A DNA stretch of 64,000 bases from Cytobacillus oceanisediminis (GTDB lineage Bacteria; Bacillota; Bacilli; Bacillales; Cytobacillaceae): contig NZ_SOEE01000009.1 of assembly GCF_004366035.1 (NCBI RefSeq), positions 1 to 64,000 on the forward strand, read 5' to 3'. A program made the position numbers and the translations under genes. Below the pieces are notes generated by a model. That model did not search any database. It worked only from the letters and a program-made list of their open reading frames with translations, and was not told the origin of the DNA. Of the stretch, positions 26,196-34,326 are shown one piece after another; within the stretch, counting starts at the first letter, position 1; the number at the start of each line of letters is the position of its first letter.

Positions 26196-26241
26196 AAAAG
26201 CCCAACTTCTCTGCAAAACAAAATAGAGAAAGTGAGCTTTT
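26196..26241 (-). terminator. probable terminator of the DJ-1/PfpI gene
   Basis: Imperfect arms AAAAGCCCAACTTCTCT (26196-26212) and AGAGAAAGTGAGCTTTT (26225-26241); the minus strand runs into TTTTAATTTG. Confidence 0.55.
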
Positions 26242-26299
26242 CAGTTACTTCATTATTTTTATTTGAACTAATATAAAACTGCTAAGTTGATTTTTTAGC

Positions 26300-26932
26300 T
26301 CAGCTATTTATTGAATTCATTAACTGGAAGAAGTATTCAGGTTTATGAGTCTTATTTAGGTTATACCATGAATGTAATGTTTCGGGTGCAAATACATCTA
26401 ATTTTTTCAGTACTTCCATCGTAAATTCTAGTGGTGCTACTCCTGATGCTGTAATCAAATTTTCACCAGATACCGCCGGTCTCATCTCATAAAATTTTTC
26501 TCCTTTATAATTAGGACAGACCATTTTAATATACTCTAAGTCATTGCTTGTGTGTTTTCTAGAATCTAAGTATCCCACATTCGCAAGGGCCTCAGTTGCA
26601 CCACAAATTGCAGCAACAATAGTGCCGAGCTTTAGGGCTTCGCCAATTTTCTTCATGATTGGTTGATGAATAACTTCTCGCCAAGTAGTTCCTCCAGGCA
26701 AAACTAAAAGATCTTCACTCTCAAGAGTACACTCATCAAGTGAAATATCTGGTTTTATGCTCAGTCCCCCCATCGTAGTAATCATTTCTTTATTAGCTCC
26801 TACTGTAACTACTTTTAAAGGTACTATATCTCTTTTGAAATATCTTCCTGTGTTTAGTTCGGCAATTAAATATCCATATTCCCAGTCTGACATTGTGTTA
26901 AATACATATAGATAAACTTTTTTTGTTTGCAT
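26300..26932 (-). CDS. DJ-1/PfpI-family protein (type 1 glutamine amidotransferase-like)
   Basis: The 210-residue protein belongs to the DJ-1/PfpI superfamily: LLVLPGGTTW (about 75-84) and the nucleophile elbow AAICGATEA with Cys110, followed by NVGYLDSRKHTS. The family includes glyoxalases, deglycases, chaperones and peptidases; the Cys is present, so an enzyme is likely, but no substrate can be named. A WYL-domain regulator gene lies 72 bp upstream in the same direction and probably controls it. Confidence 0.85.
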   Translation of the reverse strand: MQTKKVYLYVFNTMSDWEYGYLIAELNTGRYFKRDIVPLKVVTVGANKEMITTMGGLSIKPDISLDECTLESEDLLVLPGGTTWREVIHQPIMKKIGEALKLGTIVAAICGATEALANVGYLDSRKHTSNDLEYIKMVCPNYKGEKFYEMRPAVSGENLITASGVAPLEFTMEVLKKLDVFAPETLHSWYNLNKTHKPEYFFQLMNSINS

Positions 26933-26970
26933 CCAATAACACTCCCAATCACAATTTATATAGCAATTAT

Positions 26971-27011
26971 AAGATAACTTCCCTGACAGCTAACGTCAGG
27001 GAAGTTATCTT
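26971..27011 (-). terminator. 17 bp perfect inverted repeat between regulator and target
   Basis: Arms of 17 bp (26971-26987 with 26995-27011), core AACTTCCCTGAC/GTCAGGGAAGTT, overlap the WYL gene stop. The T tail is weak (TTATAATTG), so it may be a terminator, a processing site or an operator for the DJ-1 gene. Confidence 0.5.
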
Positions 27012-27970
27012 ACTTGATGAAATTTTATTAATTCCGACAGAACTTCAATAAGTCTTTTCTTTAGACTTATTGGCTCGATAATTTGAATAGATTTACCGTA
27101 CGGTAAAAGTAAATAAGGTATATATGTATGTACTATATCTTTTTCAAGAAGGAAAACTGCTTGATTTGAATTTCGTTCATGTAAATAATGTCCTAAAAAC
27201 CAATGTTGGCAAACATCATTCAGCGTACTTTTATTTCCATTAATAACCAAATAAGTAATCCCTTCCTTATCCTCTATAGTTGGAAGGAGGTTTTTCATAA
27301 AAAAGTCACGTGCTGAAAAATTTTCTGGCCGGTTAAACTTATTTTCGGTTAGCATTAGACTTTCAATTCGATCTACTCTAAAACTACGGATATCATTCCT
27401 AAGATGACAAAATCCAATCACATACCACTTATTTTTCCAATAGATAATTCTGTACGGATCGACCAATCTATAATTTAATTGCTTTTCGCCACTATTATGG
27501 TAAAGAATTTTTACTGAGTACCCGTCAGCTACGGCCTGCTCCAACTCCTTCAAAAAAGGTTCTATAGAGAGTGAACTTAATCGACTTATTACTTCAAGAC
27601 TAGTTAAATATTGGTTTATCTTTGTTTCCTGCTCTTGATTTGAGTATTTACTTAGTTTTGAAATGGCCCTCTTTAGTGCTTCACCTCCATAATATCCGGC
27701 TTCTTCTGCAAAAACAGCAGCGTGAAATAGTGAAGTTTGCTCCTCAAAATCAAAAAAAAGAGGAGCCTCAATAAAATTGTTCAATAAAGTGTATCCACCG
27801 TTATGTCCTGGTTCTGAAATTATAGGTACGCCACTTGTTGAAATTGTATCAATATAACGATACACAGTCCTTATATTCATCTCTAACTTTTCTGAAATTT
27901 GTTTTGCAGTAATTTTTTCACCTGAACGAAGCATCCATAGAATTGCTAACATATTGTCAATTTTAGGCAT
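27005..27970 (-). CDS. WYL-domain transcriptional regulator (YafY-like)
   Basis: The 321-residue protein has an N-terminal HTH_11 winged helix (ILWMLRSGEKITAKQISEKLE, then RTVYRYIDTISTSGVP, about 9-50), a GHNGGYTL wing, and a C-terminal WYL domain with YRLVDPYRIIYWKNKWYVIGFC (about 186-207) and a WCX tail. WYL regulators sense ligands, often nucleotides or nucleic acids, through this domain. GAGGTGG precedes the ATG. It lies directly upstream of the DJ-1 gene and is the likely regulator of it. Confidence 0.9.
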   Translation of the reverse strand: MPKIDNMLAILWMLRSGEKITAKQISEKLEMNIRTVYRYIDTISTSGVPIISEPGHNGGYTLLNNFIEAPLFFDFEEQTSLFHAAVFAEEAGYYGGEALKRAISKLSKYSNQEQETKINQYLTSLEVISRLSSLSIEPFLKELEQAVADGYSVKILYHNSGEKQLNYRLVDPYRIIYWKNKWYVIGFCHLRNDIRSFRVDRIESLMLTENKFNRPENFSARDFFMKNLLPTIEDKEGITYLVINGNKSTLNDVCQHWFLGHYLHERNSNQAVFLLEKDIVHTYIPYLLLPYGKSIQIIEPISLKKRLIEVLSELIKFHQVR

Positions 27971-28066
27971 ATAATTCCACCTCTATATGTAATTTATTTT
28001 CTAACAACTTATACAATTCCTTCATAAGGTCCTACTACACAGTTTGCACCTATCCAGAAAAGAAAA

Positions 28067-28160
28067 ACTTCTTTAACTATCCTGCATCTTATGTTTAATA
28101 AGGATATTCTACAAAAAGATCGTTTCTTCTTCCTGGGTCAACGAACCTTTGCTTCATGTG
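28067..28160 (+). repeat. dispersed hairpin repeat, copy 20 (degenerate variant)
   Basis: Left end cttctttaactatcctgc, variant centre tcttcttcctgggtcaacg, right end degraded. It follows the dead membrane gene at 28165. Confidence 0.5.
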
Positions 28161-28164
28161 TATT

Positions 28165-28428
28165 CATTTGTTTTTTAGTTTTCTAAGAGCTTTATCCAGT
28201 ATTAGACCTAATAGAAACCAAAATAATACAGTCAAAACATAAATTACACTCATTGGAATATCAGAAGGAGAGTAAAGTTTACTACAAACCAATGTGTTTC
28301 AATTAACCAAAACGGTGGGCTTGTTAAGAACATAAGCAAGTTTTTATCATCAAAGCCTAATAGGTTAAAAAGACAAATAGAAATAGACAATATCAAATCC
28401 AAAAACTAAAATATCTATATATCTTCAT
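28165..28428 (-). pseudogene. decayed small membrane protein gene
   Basis: AAGGTGGAGTGAATA precedes the ATG of MKIYRYFSFWI, after which frames must be switched to read ILVFGFDIVYFYLSF, then LIGFDDKNLLMFLTSPPFWL, then SDIPMSVIYVLTVLFWFLLG and DKALRKLKNK. About 88 residues with three hydrophobic segments result. At least two frameshifts inactivate it. The family is not recognised. A perfect 22 bp palindrome lies just upstream, so the gene was once tightly regulated. Confidence 0.55.
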
Positions 28429-28449
28429 TATTCACTCCACCTTAACTTT

Positions 28450-28471
28450 ATTAGTGTAAATTTACACTAAT
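28450..28471 (-). promoter_or_regulatory. perfect 22 bp operator-like palindrome
   Basis: The palindrome has half-site ATTAGTGTAAA with its exact complement and lies 22 bases before the start of the decayed membrane gene. TGTA...TACA centres are typical of GntR/YtrA-type and related repressors; no such regulator is coded nearby. Confidence 0.6.
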
Positions 28472-28519
28472 TATAACACATGGAATAATATAGGAATAAA
28501 ATTCTTACAGAAGTCTATT

Positions 28520-28611
28520 TTCTTATTAAACTAACCTGCATCTTTTTTTAAATAAGAAAAAAGCTGCCTGATTAGCAGCTGGTAATGAAAATAAGCTACT
28601 TATAGATGAAT
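28520..28611 (+). repeat. dispersed hairpin repeat, copy 21
   Basis: Core with hairpin AGCTGC-ctgatta-GCAGCT and T tract on the minus strand; it is 10 bp past the stop of the DUF6366-like gene. Confidence 0.82.
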
Positions 28612-28621
28612 ATGCTAAACT

Positions 28622-28834
28622 TCAAAAAATCAGTTTATATAAAACAAACCCACCTATTAATACAACAATTAATACTCCTGTACCTTTCCAGCCCATACCA
28701 CCAGTTAAATCATTTAAATTCCCATTACTTCCTCTATTTAATGAATCTTGTAAGGAACCAGTTGGATTATTTTTTAATTCACTTTGTCTTATTCGTTCTC
28801 TTTTTTCTTCAGGTGTTTCATCGTGATTATTCAA
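28622..28834 (-). CDS. DUF6366-like small membrane protein
   Basis: A TTG start nine bases after GGGGG gives 70 residues: a charged N-terminal half (ETPEEKRERIRQSELKNNPTG), a SLQDSLNRGSNGNLNDLTGG linker, GMGWKGTG and a C-terminal membrane helix (VLIVVLIGGFVLYKLIF). This fits DUF6366, a family of short Bacillaceae proteins of unknown role. The protein should be tail-anchored with the charged part in the cytosol. It is a lone gene between repeats. Confidence 0.75.
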   Translation of the reverse strand: MNNHDETPEEKRERIRQSELKNNPTGSLQDSLNRGSNGNLNDLTGGMGWKGTGVLIVVLIGGFVLYKLIF

Positions 28835-28896
28835 ATTAAACACCCCCTACGAATAGTTTGTAATGTGAATATATTCTATATTTCATCTTCTATACC

Positions 28897-29037
28897 TTTT
28901 TAAACAAACCTGCCTCTTTTGTTAAATAAGAAAAAGCCGCCTGGTTCGACAGCTGATCTTGATTAAACACTTTGTTTAAGGTACATTTCTTCACGAAGTT
29001 CTTCTTTTATTACAGGAATGCTGAATCGTTTGTTCAA
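28897..29037 (+). repeat. dispersed hairpin repeat, copy 22 (extended form)
   Basis: Core with hairpin AGCCGCC-tggttc-GACAGCT, then ttaaggtac and the extension ending in aggaatgctgaatcgtttgttcaac. Confidence 0.82.
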
Positions 29038-29082
29038 CGAAAAAATCCTCCTAGAAGCAACCAATTGGTAGAACATTTATTA

Positions 29083-29259
29083 TTACAAAAATAATTTACC
29101 TATAAGTATAAATATTATTGATATAGAAAAAAAGCAAATGAAGAAATATCCAAAATATCTTAACGGTTTAGGTAATTTCTTTAAATTTACATCTGTTGGA
29201 TAACCCTCAATGTTACTCATATGTTCCAATGCATCATTAATAGGTTTCTTATCAGACAT
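29083..29259 (-). CDS. 58-residue small membrane protein
   Basis: A frame of 58 codons starts MSDKKPINDALEHMSNIEG after GGGAGGACGAAA, an excellent ribosome site. Residues 1-34 are polar (ending LKKLPKPLRYFGY) and 35-56 form one membrane helix (FICFFSISIIFILIGKLF). The product is probably a real small membrane protein lost to length cut-offs. I do not recognise a family. It occupies its own repeat-bounded unit between copies 22 and 23. Confidence 0.7.
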   Translation of the reverse strand: MSDKKPINDALEHMSNIEGYPTDVNLKKLPKPLRYFGYFFICFFSISIIFILIGKLFL

Positions 29260-29320
29260 TTTTCGTCCTCCCGGATTCCAAATTTCCCTTTATTTTCTTA
29301 TTAAACAAATTTACACCTAT

Positions 29321-29415
29321 TCCTTCTTAAGCTAACCTGCCCCGTAACTTCAATAAAAAAATAGATGCCTCAATGCAGCCTTGGTCCTATACTCTTGCAT
29401 ATACTACTTGAAGAA
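29321..29415 (+). repeat. dispersed hairpin repeat, copy 23
   Basis: Left end ccttcttaagctaacctgcccc, right end tactacttgaagaaac, giving inverted TTCTT...AAGAA ends; the central hairpin is altered (gatgcctcaatgcagcc). Confidence 0.7.
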
Positions 29416-29451
29416 ACTTACTGTTCATGCAGATCATACACTCAGCACATT

Positions 29452-30168
29452 TTATTCAAGTAATATTGCCTCATCCCCAACACTTACCTCACCACATTGT
29501 TCAACTTTTGCCCAAACACCAAACATTGCAGCATGATTAGTTACCAAGGTTTTCAATATTCGAGCATCCTGCTGTAGTTCCGCCTGAGGATTGTTGACCA
29601 TAATGCATCTTTGAAGTGGGGCAACAATTTTCAGGGTAACACTTTTTCCTACTTGAATTAGTCGATCCACCCATTCATCCTCAAGATAACCTGTTGCTTC
29701 TGTTTCGATTAACATGTTTGCTCGGAATCGGCGAGGGTCTACTATTTCTCCTAAATCCTTACTTAACATTTTTAACGCTGAGGTTGTGATGATACTTATT
29801 GGCCCTTCATCGAAATGTGATATTGACTCTTCCTTTGCCAATGTTACTGGAAACCCTAACAACTCACTTAATGCTTTGTTTACCCCTTCCTGATCACCTC
29901 TATATTCTGTTCCATCGGGCATAGTTAATAGAGGGGTGTTCCTCTCATATCTTGCTTTATAGTTAAATAAACTTTCCATCTGTTGAAAGCGTCGTGTAGT
30001 TTTACCACTGCCAAATTTTCCATTCTCATTTTTTATTGCCCACAAACGGTCTCCAAGTATGCCTCGGCTATCAACTAGGGCAGAGGATAAAGACTCCCCC
30101 AAAATTGATTTCACAGGAAACCTATTGATTTCTTTGACTCTTCCTATACGATCCTTCTTTTGATTCAA
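29452..30168 (-). CDS. MOSC-domain protein
   Basis: The 238-residue protein begins with an MOSC_N beta-barrel segment (VKEINRFPVKSILGESLSSALVDSRGILGDRLWAI, about 11-45) and continues into an MOSC domain with RRFRANMLIE and PLQRCIMVNNPQAE, where the conserved Cys of MOSC proteins (the presumed sulfur/molybdenum-cofactor handling residue) is present. MOSC proteins include molybdenum-dependent N-hydroxyl reductases such as YiiM and mARC. A TTG start follows GGGGGGATAAACT. Confidence 0.88.
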   Translation of the reverse strand: MNQKKDRIGRVKEINRFPVKSILGESLSSALVDSRGILGDRLWAIKNENGKFGSGKTTRRFQQMESLFNYKARYERNTPLLTMPDGTEYRGDQEGVNKALSELLGFPVTLAKEESISHFDEGPISIITTSALKMLSKDLGEIVDPRRFRANMLIETEATGYLEDEWVDRLIQVGKSVTLKIVAPLQRCIMVNNPQAELQQDARILKTLVTNHAAMFGVWAKVEQCGEVSVGDEAILLE

Positions 30169-30258
30169 AGTTTATCCCCCCGTATTTGTCCCAAACTGCA
30201 AGTTAGTACGATTTACTCTCCTGCATTTTATTTTATATCTCTTTAAACTATTCCTTGT

Positions 30259-30369
30259 CCTTCACCAACTAACCTGCCCCTTTAGCGCAAAAAGAAAAAG
30301 CCGCCTTGTTTGGCAGCTGATTTTGAGCATAAGCACTTTTTTGCTTAAGTACAAGTATTCACAAAGTCG
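30259..30369 (+). repeat. dispersed hairpin repeat, copy 24
   Basis: Core with hairpin AGCCGCC-ttgttt-GGCAGCT and right end gcttaagtacaagtattcac. It lies about 105 bp past the stop of the 48-residue gene at 30475, with no gene in between. Confidence 0.85.
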
Positions 30370-30474
30370 TTAAAAAGATAAAAAATGGTAGCTTCGCAGC
30401 ATTACATTTTTCTATCTATATTCTCAAAAAACATTGCTGCCGTGGCCGTTCTTTCTTAATGGGTTTCCTTTGTC

Positions 30475-30621
30475 TTAGGAATTAGGAGAGGAGTTTTCCG
30501 CTAAAGAATCTGAACTTCCACTTTTCAGAATTTCATTGATTTCGCCAGCATCGCCTTTGGCATTTATTATTTCAAATATCTGATTCAGCCCTTCGCTAGT
30601 TTCCTGCTCATTGTTTTTCAT
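30475..30621 (-). CDS. 48-residue acidic peptide
   Basis: AAGGAGGGATTCGA stands directly before ATG-AAA-AAC-AAT, opening 48 codons: an acidic helix (SEGLNQIFEIINAKGDAGE, then INEILKSGSSDS) with a polar tail. Good ribosome site and clean frame argue that it is real. The composition resembles small cytosolic leaderless peptides or short regulatory proteins, but no family is recognised. No export or maturation genes adjoin it. Confidence 0.5.
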   Translation of the reverse strand: MKNNEQETSEGLNQIFEIINAKGDAGEINEILKSGSSDSLAENSSPNS

Positions 30622-30896
30622 TCGAATCCCTCCTTATTGAATTCATTCATTATAGGTTTTCCAACTCTCTCTCCTATATCCAGAGCAAACACTACTTTTT
30701 AACTCACTTCACCATAAAAACCCATAATTGTTATGGAAGGTTTATATAAAGTTTTAATAACTTTATTGCTTCTTCACTGCATATATTGATTAGCTTAGTG
30801 ATATCTTTTGTATCAATAATTTATGCCAATCCCCAAACAGTCTCCATTCCATTTAAAATTGCTTTTGTCCATTTACATTAATAATCCTGTGAAATA
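30622..30896 (-). other. possible coding remnant
   Basis: On the minus strand one frame reads WTKAILNGMETVWGLA, a stop, then IIDTKDITKLINICSEEA and KLLKLYINLP (about 30730-30866). It may be the remains of a small gene; evidence is thin. Confidence 0.25.
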
Positions 30897-31256
30897 TCAC
30901 CCATAAGAAGAATAATAGATGGTATATCCATGTTGAAAGTGGAAGATCCCTATGTAGTCAGAGAATCGCTCTATTCCAACACTTATTAACGCCCATATCA
31001 AAATGAATAACGGAGAAAAGTTTGGCTTTATATTAAAGAAGTCATATATATAAAAGAATAGATAGCTGAATGGTGCATACATCACATGAGATAAAAAATC
31101 CATCAATTGAAAGGAAGAATTATCATTTAAATCATAATAACTAACTGGCAGCACACTTAAAATGTGATCGAAAAAGAAACCAGTAAACACGCCACATAAG
31201 AGTATAGTAACATCCTTTAAAAGTTGGCAGATACATGTAGTATTCCCAGAACCCAT
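30897..31256 (-). CDS. membrane protein, possibly truncated at both ends
   Basis: The 119 residues include two or three membrane helices and FDHILSVLPVSYYDLNDN, then NIKPNFSPLFILIWALISVG and GIERFSDYIGIFHFQHGY. The charged and aromatic pattern resembles CBO0543-like membrane proteins. No ribosome site supports the MGSGNTT start. An upstream AAGGAGGG-TTG would need a one-base shift to join the hydrophobic stretch GFFIFINVV that precedes this Met, so a frameshift near 31300 is possible. The C-terminus also ends early compared with typical lengths. Confidence 0.45.
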   Translation of the reverse strand: MGSGNTTCICQLLKDVTILLCGVFTGFFFDHILSVLPVSYYDLNDNSSFQLMDFLSHVMYAPFSYLFFYIYDFFNIKPNFSPLFILIWALISVGIERFSDYIGIFHFQHGYTIYYSSYG

Positions 31257-31308
31257 AACAACATTTATAAATATAAAGAAACCGAGAAAGAAACAACTCT
31301 ATTCCCTC

Positions 31309-31393
31309 CTTTACTAACCTGCCCCATTAGTTAGACAAGAAAAATAGCCGCCTGTTGGCAGCTTGATGTTAAAGTTAATTCCTTGTCTTGTAA
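31309..31393 (+). repeat. dispersed hairpin repeat, copy 25
   Basis: Core with hairpin AGCCGCC-tgtt-GGCAGCT; the right end is changed to ttccttgtcttgtaag. It ends just before the stop of the 70-residue gene at 31398. Confidence 0.78.
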
Positions 31394-31397
31394 GTTG

Positions 31398-31610
31398 TTA
31401 TGATTTACGTTTGTGTTTCTCAAAAACTATTTTTTTGTTAAGTATTCTAACTTCTCCAACCATAAGCAATCTCATATCCTCTGCAATATACTTCGCTAAC
31501 TCCTCATCAGTTATGTCGTCACCATCAATATCAAGACGAAAATCCTGTCCTTGTAATCCACCGCCATTAGTAAACTCGATTTCAAAGTCAAATATCACTC
31601 TTTTATCCAT
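31398..31610 (-). CDS. conserved 70-residue protein
   Basis: A compact acidic protein (DKRVIFDFEIEFTNGGGLQG, then QDFRLDIDGDDITDEELAKY and MVGEVRILNKKIVFEKHKR) with alternating strands and one helix. I recall similar short proteins annotated loosely as cyclase in Bacillus and actinobacteria, without experimental support. ATGAGGTGAATTAAA precedes the ATG. No metal or catalytic motif is evident. It is a lone gene between copies 25 and 26. Confidence 0.7.
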   Translation of the reverse strand: MDKRVIFDFEIEFTNGGGLQGQDFRLDIDGDDITDEELAKYIAEDMRLLMVGEVRILNKKIVFEKHKRKS

Positions 31611-31675
31611 TTTTAATTCACCTCATATTAGTCTCGGGTCGATATTATATATATTCCTGTTTAATGAAACCATTC

Positions 31676-31742
31676 CCTTCTTGAACTGCCTGCTCCATTT
31701 GTACAATAAAAAAAGGCCGCCAAATGGCAGCTGGATCCCTAT
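31676..31742 (+). repeat. dispersed hairpin repeat, copy 26 (right end lost)
   Basis: Left end cccttcttgaactgcctgctcc and hairpin GGCCGCC-aaa-TGGCAGCT remain; it then runs into unrelated AT-rich DNA. No gene lies between it and copy 27. Confidence 0.72.
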
Positions 31743-31841
31743 ATATAATGGATAATATTTTTCATAGCCATATGCGCAAGCATTTTCCAGCAATCCTTTC
31801 TCTCCAAGATTCCCTATCCGCCTCGTACATATTAGGGGAAC

Positions 31842-31890
31842 CTTTTTAACTAAACTGCATCATTTATTTTATACGAAGAAAGCCCTTCTC
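31842..31890 (+). repeat. dispersed hairpin repeat, copy 27 (degenerate)
   Basis: Left end ttttaactaaactgcatcattt, then gaagaaagcccttctc in place of the usual hairpin; it lies 31 bp past the DUF3231 stop. Confidence 0.5.
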
Positions 31891-31920
31891 AGGCGAGAGT
31901 GGCATCAAAAATTGCAGTAA

Positions 31921-32949
31921 TCAGGATGATTTCTCTCTATCAGCTGCTGTTGGAGCTTGTTCAAACCATCCTTTCTCAATCATAATTCTTGCTGCATTCT
32001 CAACAAAATATGAATTTTTCATAATTGCCTTCAAATAAACCATTCCTATATCGTGCCGGCCATTTACAGCCACAGAATTTCCGAAGGATCTAATTTTCAT
32101 TGAAAACATATCCATCTTATGAAAGAGCATTAACTTATCAGAAAAAGGTGAAAAAGTGGAATTAGTTATTAAGTCATCCAGAAAAGATGGCGATGGCAAA
32201 TTTTCATCATGCAGTTTTTGCATATAATCTTCAATATTATTTGTGGTCAGATCTTTTCCTCGTTCGAACAATTTGCGTATTTTTTCATCCTTTGCTACTT
32301 GTGCGAATGCCATAATGAGTGCTTTACTTGTTACATTATTTTCAATGTTATCGTAAAGATGTGTGATTTCCAGAGCATGCAATGGGCGTTTATTTCCAAG
32401 GTAGCCGTTTAAAAAATCCTTATGAACAAATTTCACTTTTTCTGGAACGGGAATTAATGGGGGTTTAATTATTAATCCTTTATACATCAATATTTTTTTA
32501 ATTTGCTCCATCAAATCCATGGTGGAATCCATACAATGCCTAAAAAATTTTTTTACGTCCTCTCTATACACAAGAGGTATTGCAATACTATAAATACTCA
32601 ATCCAGCTTTCGATGCATACTTCAAGTAGTGGACATAGAATTCATCCAGAAATAGTCTGGGAGCACCTAAATTTACATCCTCTTCCGTAAAACCTTTAGG
32701 GATAGGATACCCCTCTTTCTCGAAAATACCTTTAATGGTTTTCATGAATTCTTCTGATAGTTGTAAAGCATTTTCCAATAAGGTTTTAATATATTTATCA
32801 TCAACATGCTGGAGAAAGTATTTTAAAATACAGGATGCCATGCTGTTTCCCATATAAGTAGCCCAAAGCTTACCCATTTCTGCTGATGTTAGTTTCTCGG
32901 AGGCATTTGTTTTATAAGAACTTAATTTAATGGGTTTAATCTTTTTCAT
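31921..32949 (-). CDS. DUF3231 family protein, double-domain
   Basis: The 342-residue protein has two DUF3231 units with the same landmarks as the other long copies: LTSAEMGKLWATYMGNSM, IPKGFTEEDVN, a RPLHALEITHLYDN start of unit 2, SPFSDKLMLFHK, and a C-terminal GWFEQAPTAADRE. It is slightly more basic than the 13747 copy. The fold is presumably paired helical bundles; the function is unknown. AAGAAGGTATTAAC precedes the ATG. Confidence 0.85.
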   Translation of the reverse strand: MKKIKPIKLSSYKTNASEKLTSAEMGKLWATYMGNSMASCILKYFLQHVDDKYIKTLLENALQLSEEFMKTIKGIFEKEGYPIPKGFTEEDVNLGAPRLFLDEFYVHYLKYASKAGLSIYSIAIPLVYREDVKKFFRHCMDSTMDLMEQIKKILMYKGLIIKPPLIPVPEKVKFVHKDFLNGYLGNKRPLHALEITHLYDNIENNVTSKALIMAFAQVAKDEKIRKLFERGKDLTTNNIEDYMQKLHDENLPSPSFLDDLITNSTFSPFSDKLMLFHKMDMFSMKIRSFGNSVAVNGRHDIGMVYLKAIMKNSYFVENAARIMIEKGWFEQAPTAADREKSS

Positions 32950-32995
32950 GTTAATACCTTCTTTTTTACTTAATATTTACTTCCCTTAAATTCAT

Positions 32996-33234
32996 ATACT
33001 TAAAAATATCCTTCTCAAATGGCTAAAAAGGTGATTTGCAAATTCAATCAAAAATCCGGCAGCTGCACCTATCAGTCCCCAATAGGCAGGGTCTCACGCC
33101 AACTTAAACCCTATACTGGCACCGACCACTGAAAATGCAGTCGCTAGTGCTGCTCCAATATTGATCAGTGATGTCCCATCTGACCGATGGAGATTATAAA
33201 GGAGCAGTATGCTGAACAATCCATTATCCAAAAC
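32996..33234 (-). pseudogene. membrane protein remnant
   Basis: One minus-strand frame reads GLFSILLLYNLHRSDGTSL, INIGAALATAFSVVGASIG, FKLA, a TGA, then DPAYWGLIGAAAGFLIEFAN with no start codon or ribosome site. Two hydrophobic segments and small-residue packing suggest a small membrane protein fragment split by a nonsense codon at about 33097. The family is not identified. Confidence 0.45.
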
Positions 33235-33393
33235 GAGCCTTATAAAAGATTAATTAAAAGAAACACAATCATAAAATTCAGGTACTATAAATACATTGCT
33301 GCTATCCTCATTCAACAATCTGGCTCTTTTCATGAAGAAAGACGCTTTCCATAAACCTGAAAAGCGCCCACCACCGAAGATCCTTGCCTTTCA

Positions 33394-34326
33394 TTAATAC
33401 CCCTTCAAAAAATCCACCCTATTAGGTAAAGCATCATTATTTTCGATTCTTTTTAATGTATCCCAAAAGCATGAGATCGCTTCTTTCAGCTCTGTCACAG
33501 CTGATATATGAGGAGTGATGATGATATCGTCTCTTCCCCATAGCTCGGAAGTCTCTGGCAGAGGTTCTGTTTCAAGAACATCTAACACAGCGTAACGGAC
33601 TTTTTTGGAATTGAGCGCTTCAATAAGCGCTTCCTCGTCCACTGTATGGCCCCTGCCGACATTGATAAAGGCAGCTCCGTTTAAATGACTGAAAAATGCA
33701 CGATTAAATAGCTTACTCGTTTCTTTTGTCAAAGGCAATGTGCTGATAATCCAATCTGCCTGTGCAGCCAGCGTGCTTGCAGAGCTGGTTTTCGCCACCT
33801 TTTCGAAATACTCCTTTGGTTTCCCGCTTTGCGAGATGCCATAGACGGTGGACCCAAAACTTGAAAATACTTTTGCAGCCTCCTGCCCAATCTCCCCTGT
33901 ACCATAGATAACAATCGTTTGATCCTTCATCATTTGCGGAGTTTTTGGAGCCCATTTCTTCTCCCTTTGTTTTCCTTCAAAATAGTAGTGATCTTGAAGA
34001 TCTCTTAATACATAGCTTAAACAATACTCACTTATTCTTTGTCCAAACGAGCAAATAGTTCTGGTTAGAAGAATCTCTTGTTCCTTCCATCCCTCAATTT
34101 CCAAATAATTGTTTACACCCGCATTAAAGGAATGTACCCATTTCAAATCGGCCAAGCGGAAGCCACGACACGGCTTGAAACCGACATAGGCATCTGCCCA
34201 TGACAAATCCTCTTCTGTAATATCATCAGCCCGCTTAAAACGAAAGCTCTGAGGTGTTTTAGCTGGCAGCAGTTCCTGGAATTCCTTTTCATAGCTTCCT
34301 GCAACCAATATATTATGTATGTTCAT
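33394..34326 (-). CDS. D-2-hydroxyacid dehydrogenase family protein
   Basis: The 310-residue protein has the C-terminal NAD-binding core of the family: IYGTGEIGQEAA (GxGxxG, about 139-150). Catalytic segments INVGRGHTVDEEALIEAL (Arg), DVLETEPLPETSELW (Glu) and TPHIS (His) follow. The N-terminal domain is short, with a PCRGFRLADLKWVHSFNAGV segment that resembles the phosphoglycerate-dehydrogenase-like/YoaD-type group. It probably reduces a 2-keto acid with NADH; the substrate is unknown. GGGGGAAG precedes the ATG. Confidence 0.88.
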   Translation of the reverse strand: MNIHNILVAGSYEKEFQELLPAKTPQSFRFKRADDITEEDLSWADAYVGFKPCRGFRLADLKWVHSFNAGVNNYLEIEGWKEQEILLTRTICSFGQRISEYCLSYVLRDLQDHYYFEGKQREKKWAPKTPQMMKDQTIVIYGTGEIGQEAAKVFSSFGSTVYGISQSGKPKEYFEKVAKTSSASTLAAQADWIISTLPLTKETSKLFNRAFFSHLNGAAFINVGRGHTVDEEALIEALNSKKVRYAVLDVLETEPLPETSELWGRDDIIITPHISAVTELKEAISCFWDTLKRIENNDALPNRVDFLKGY

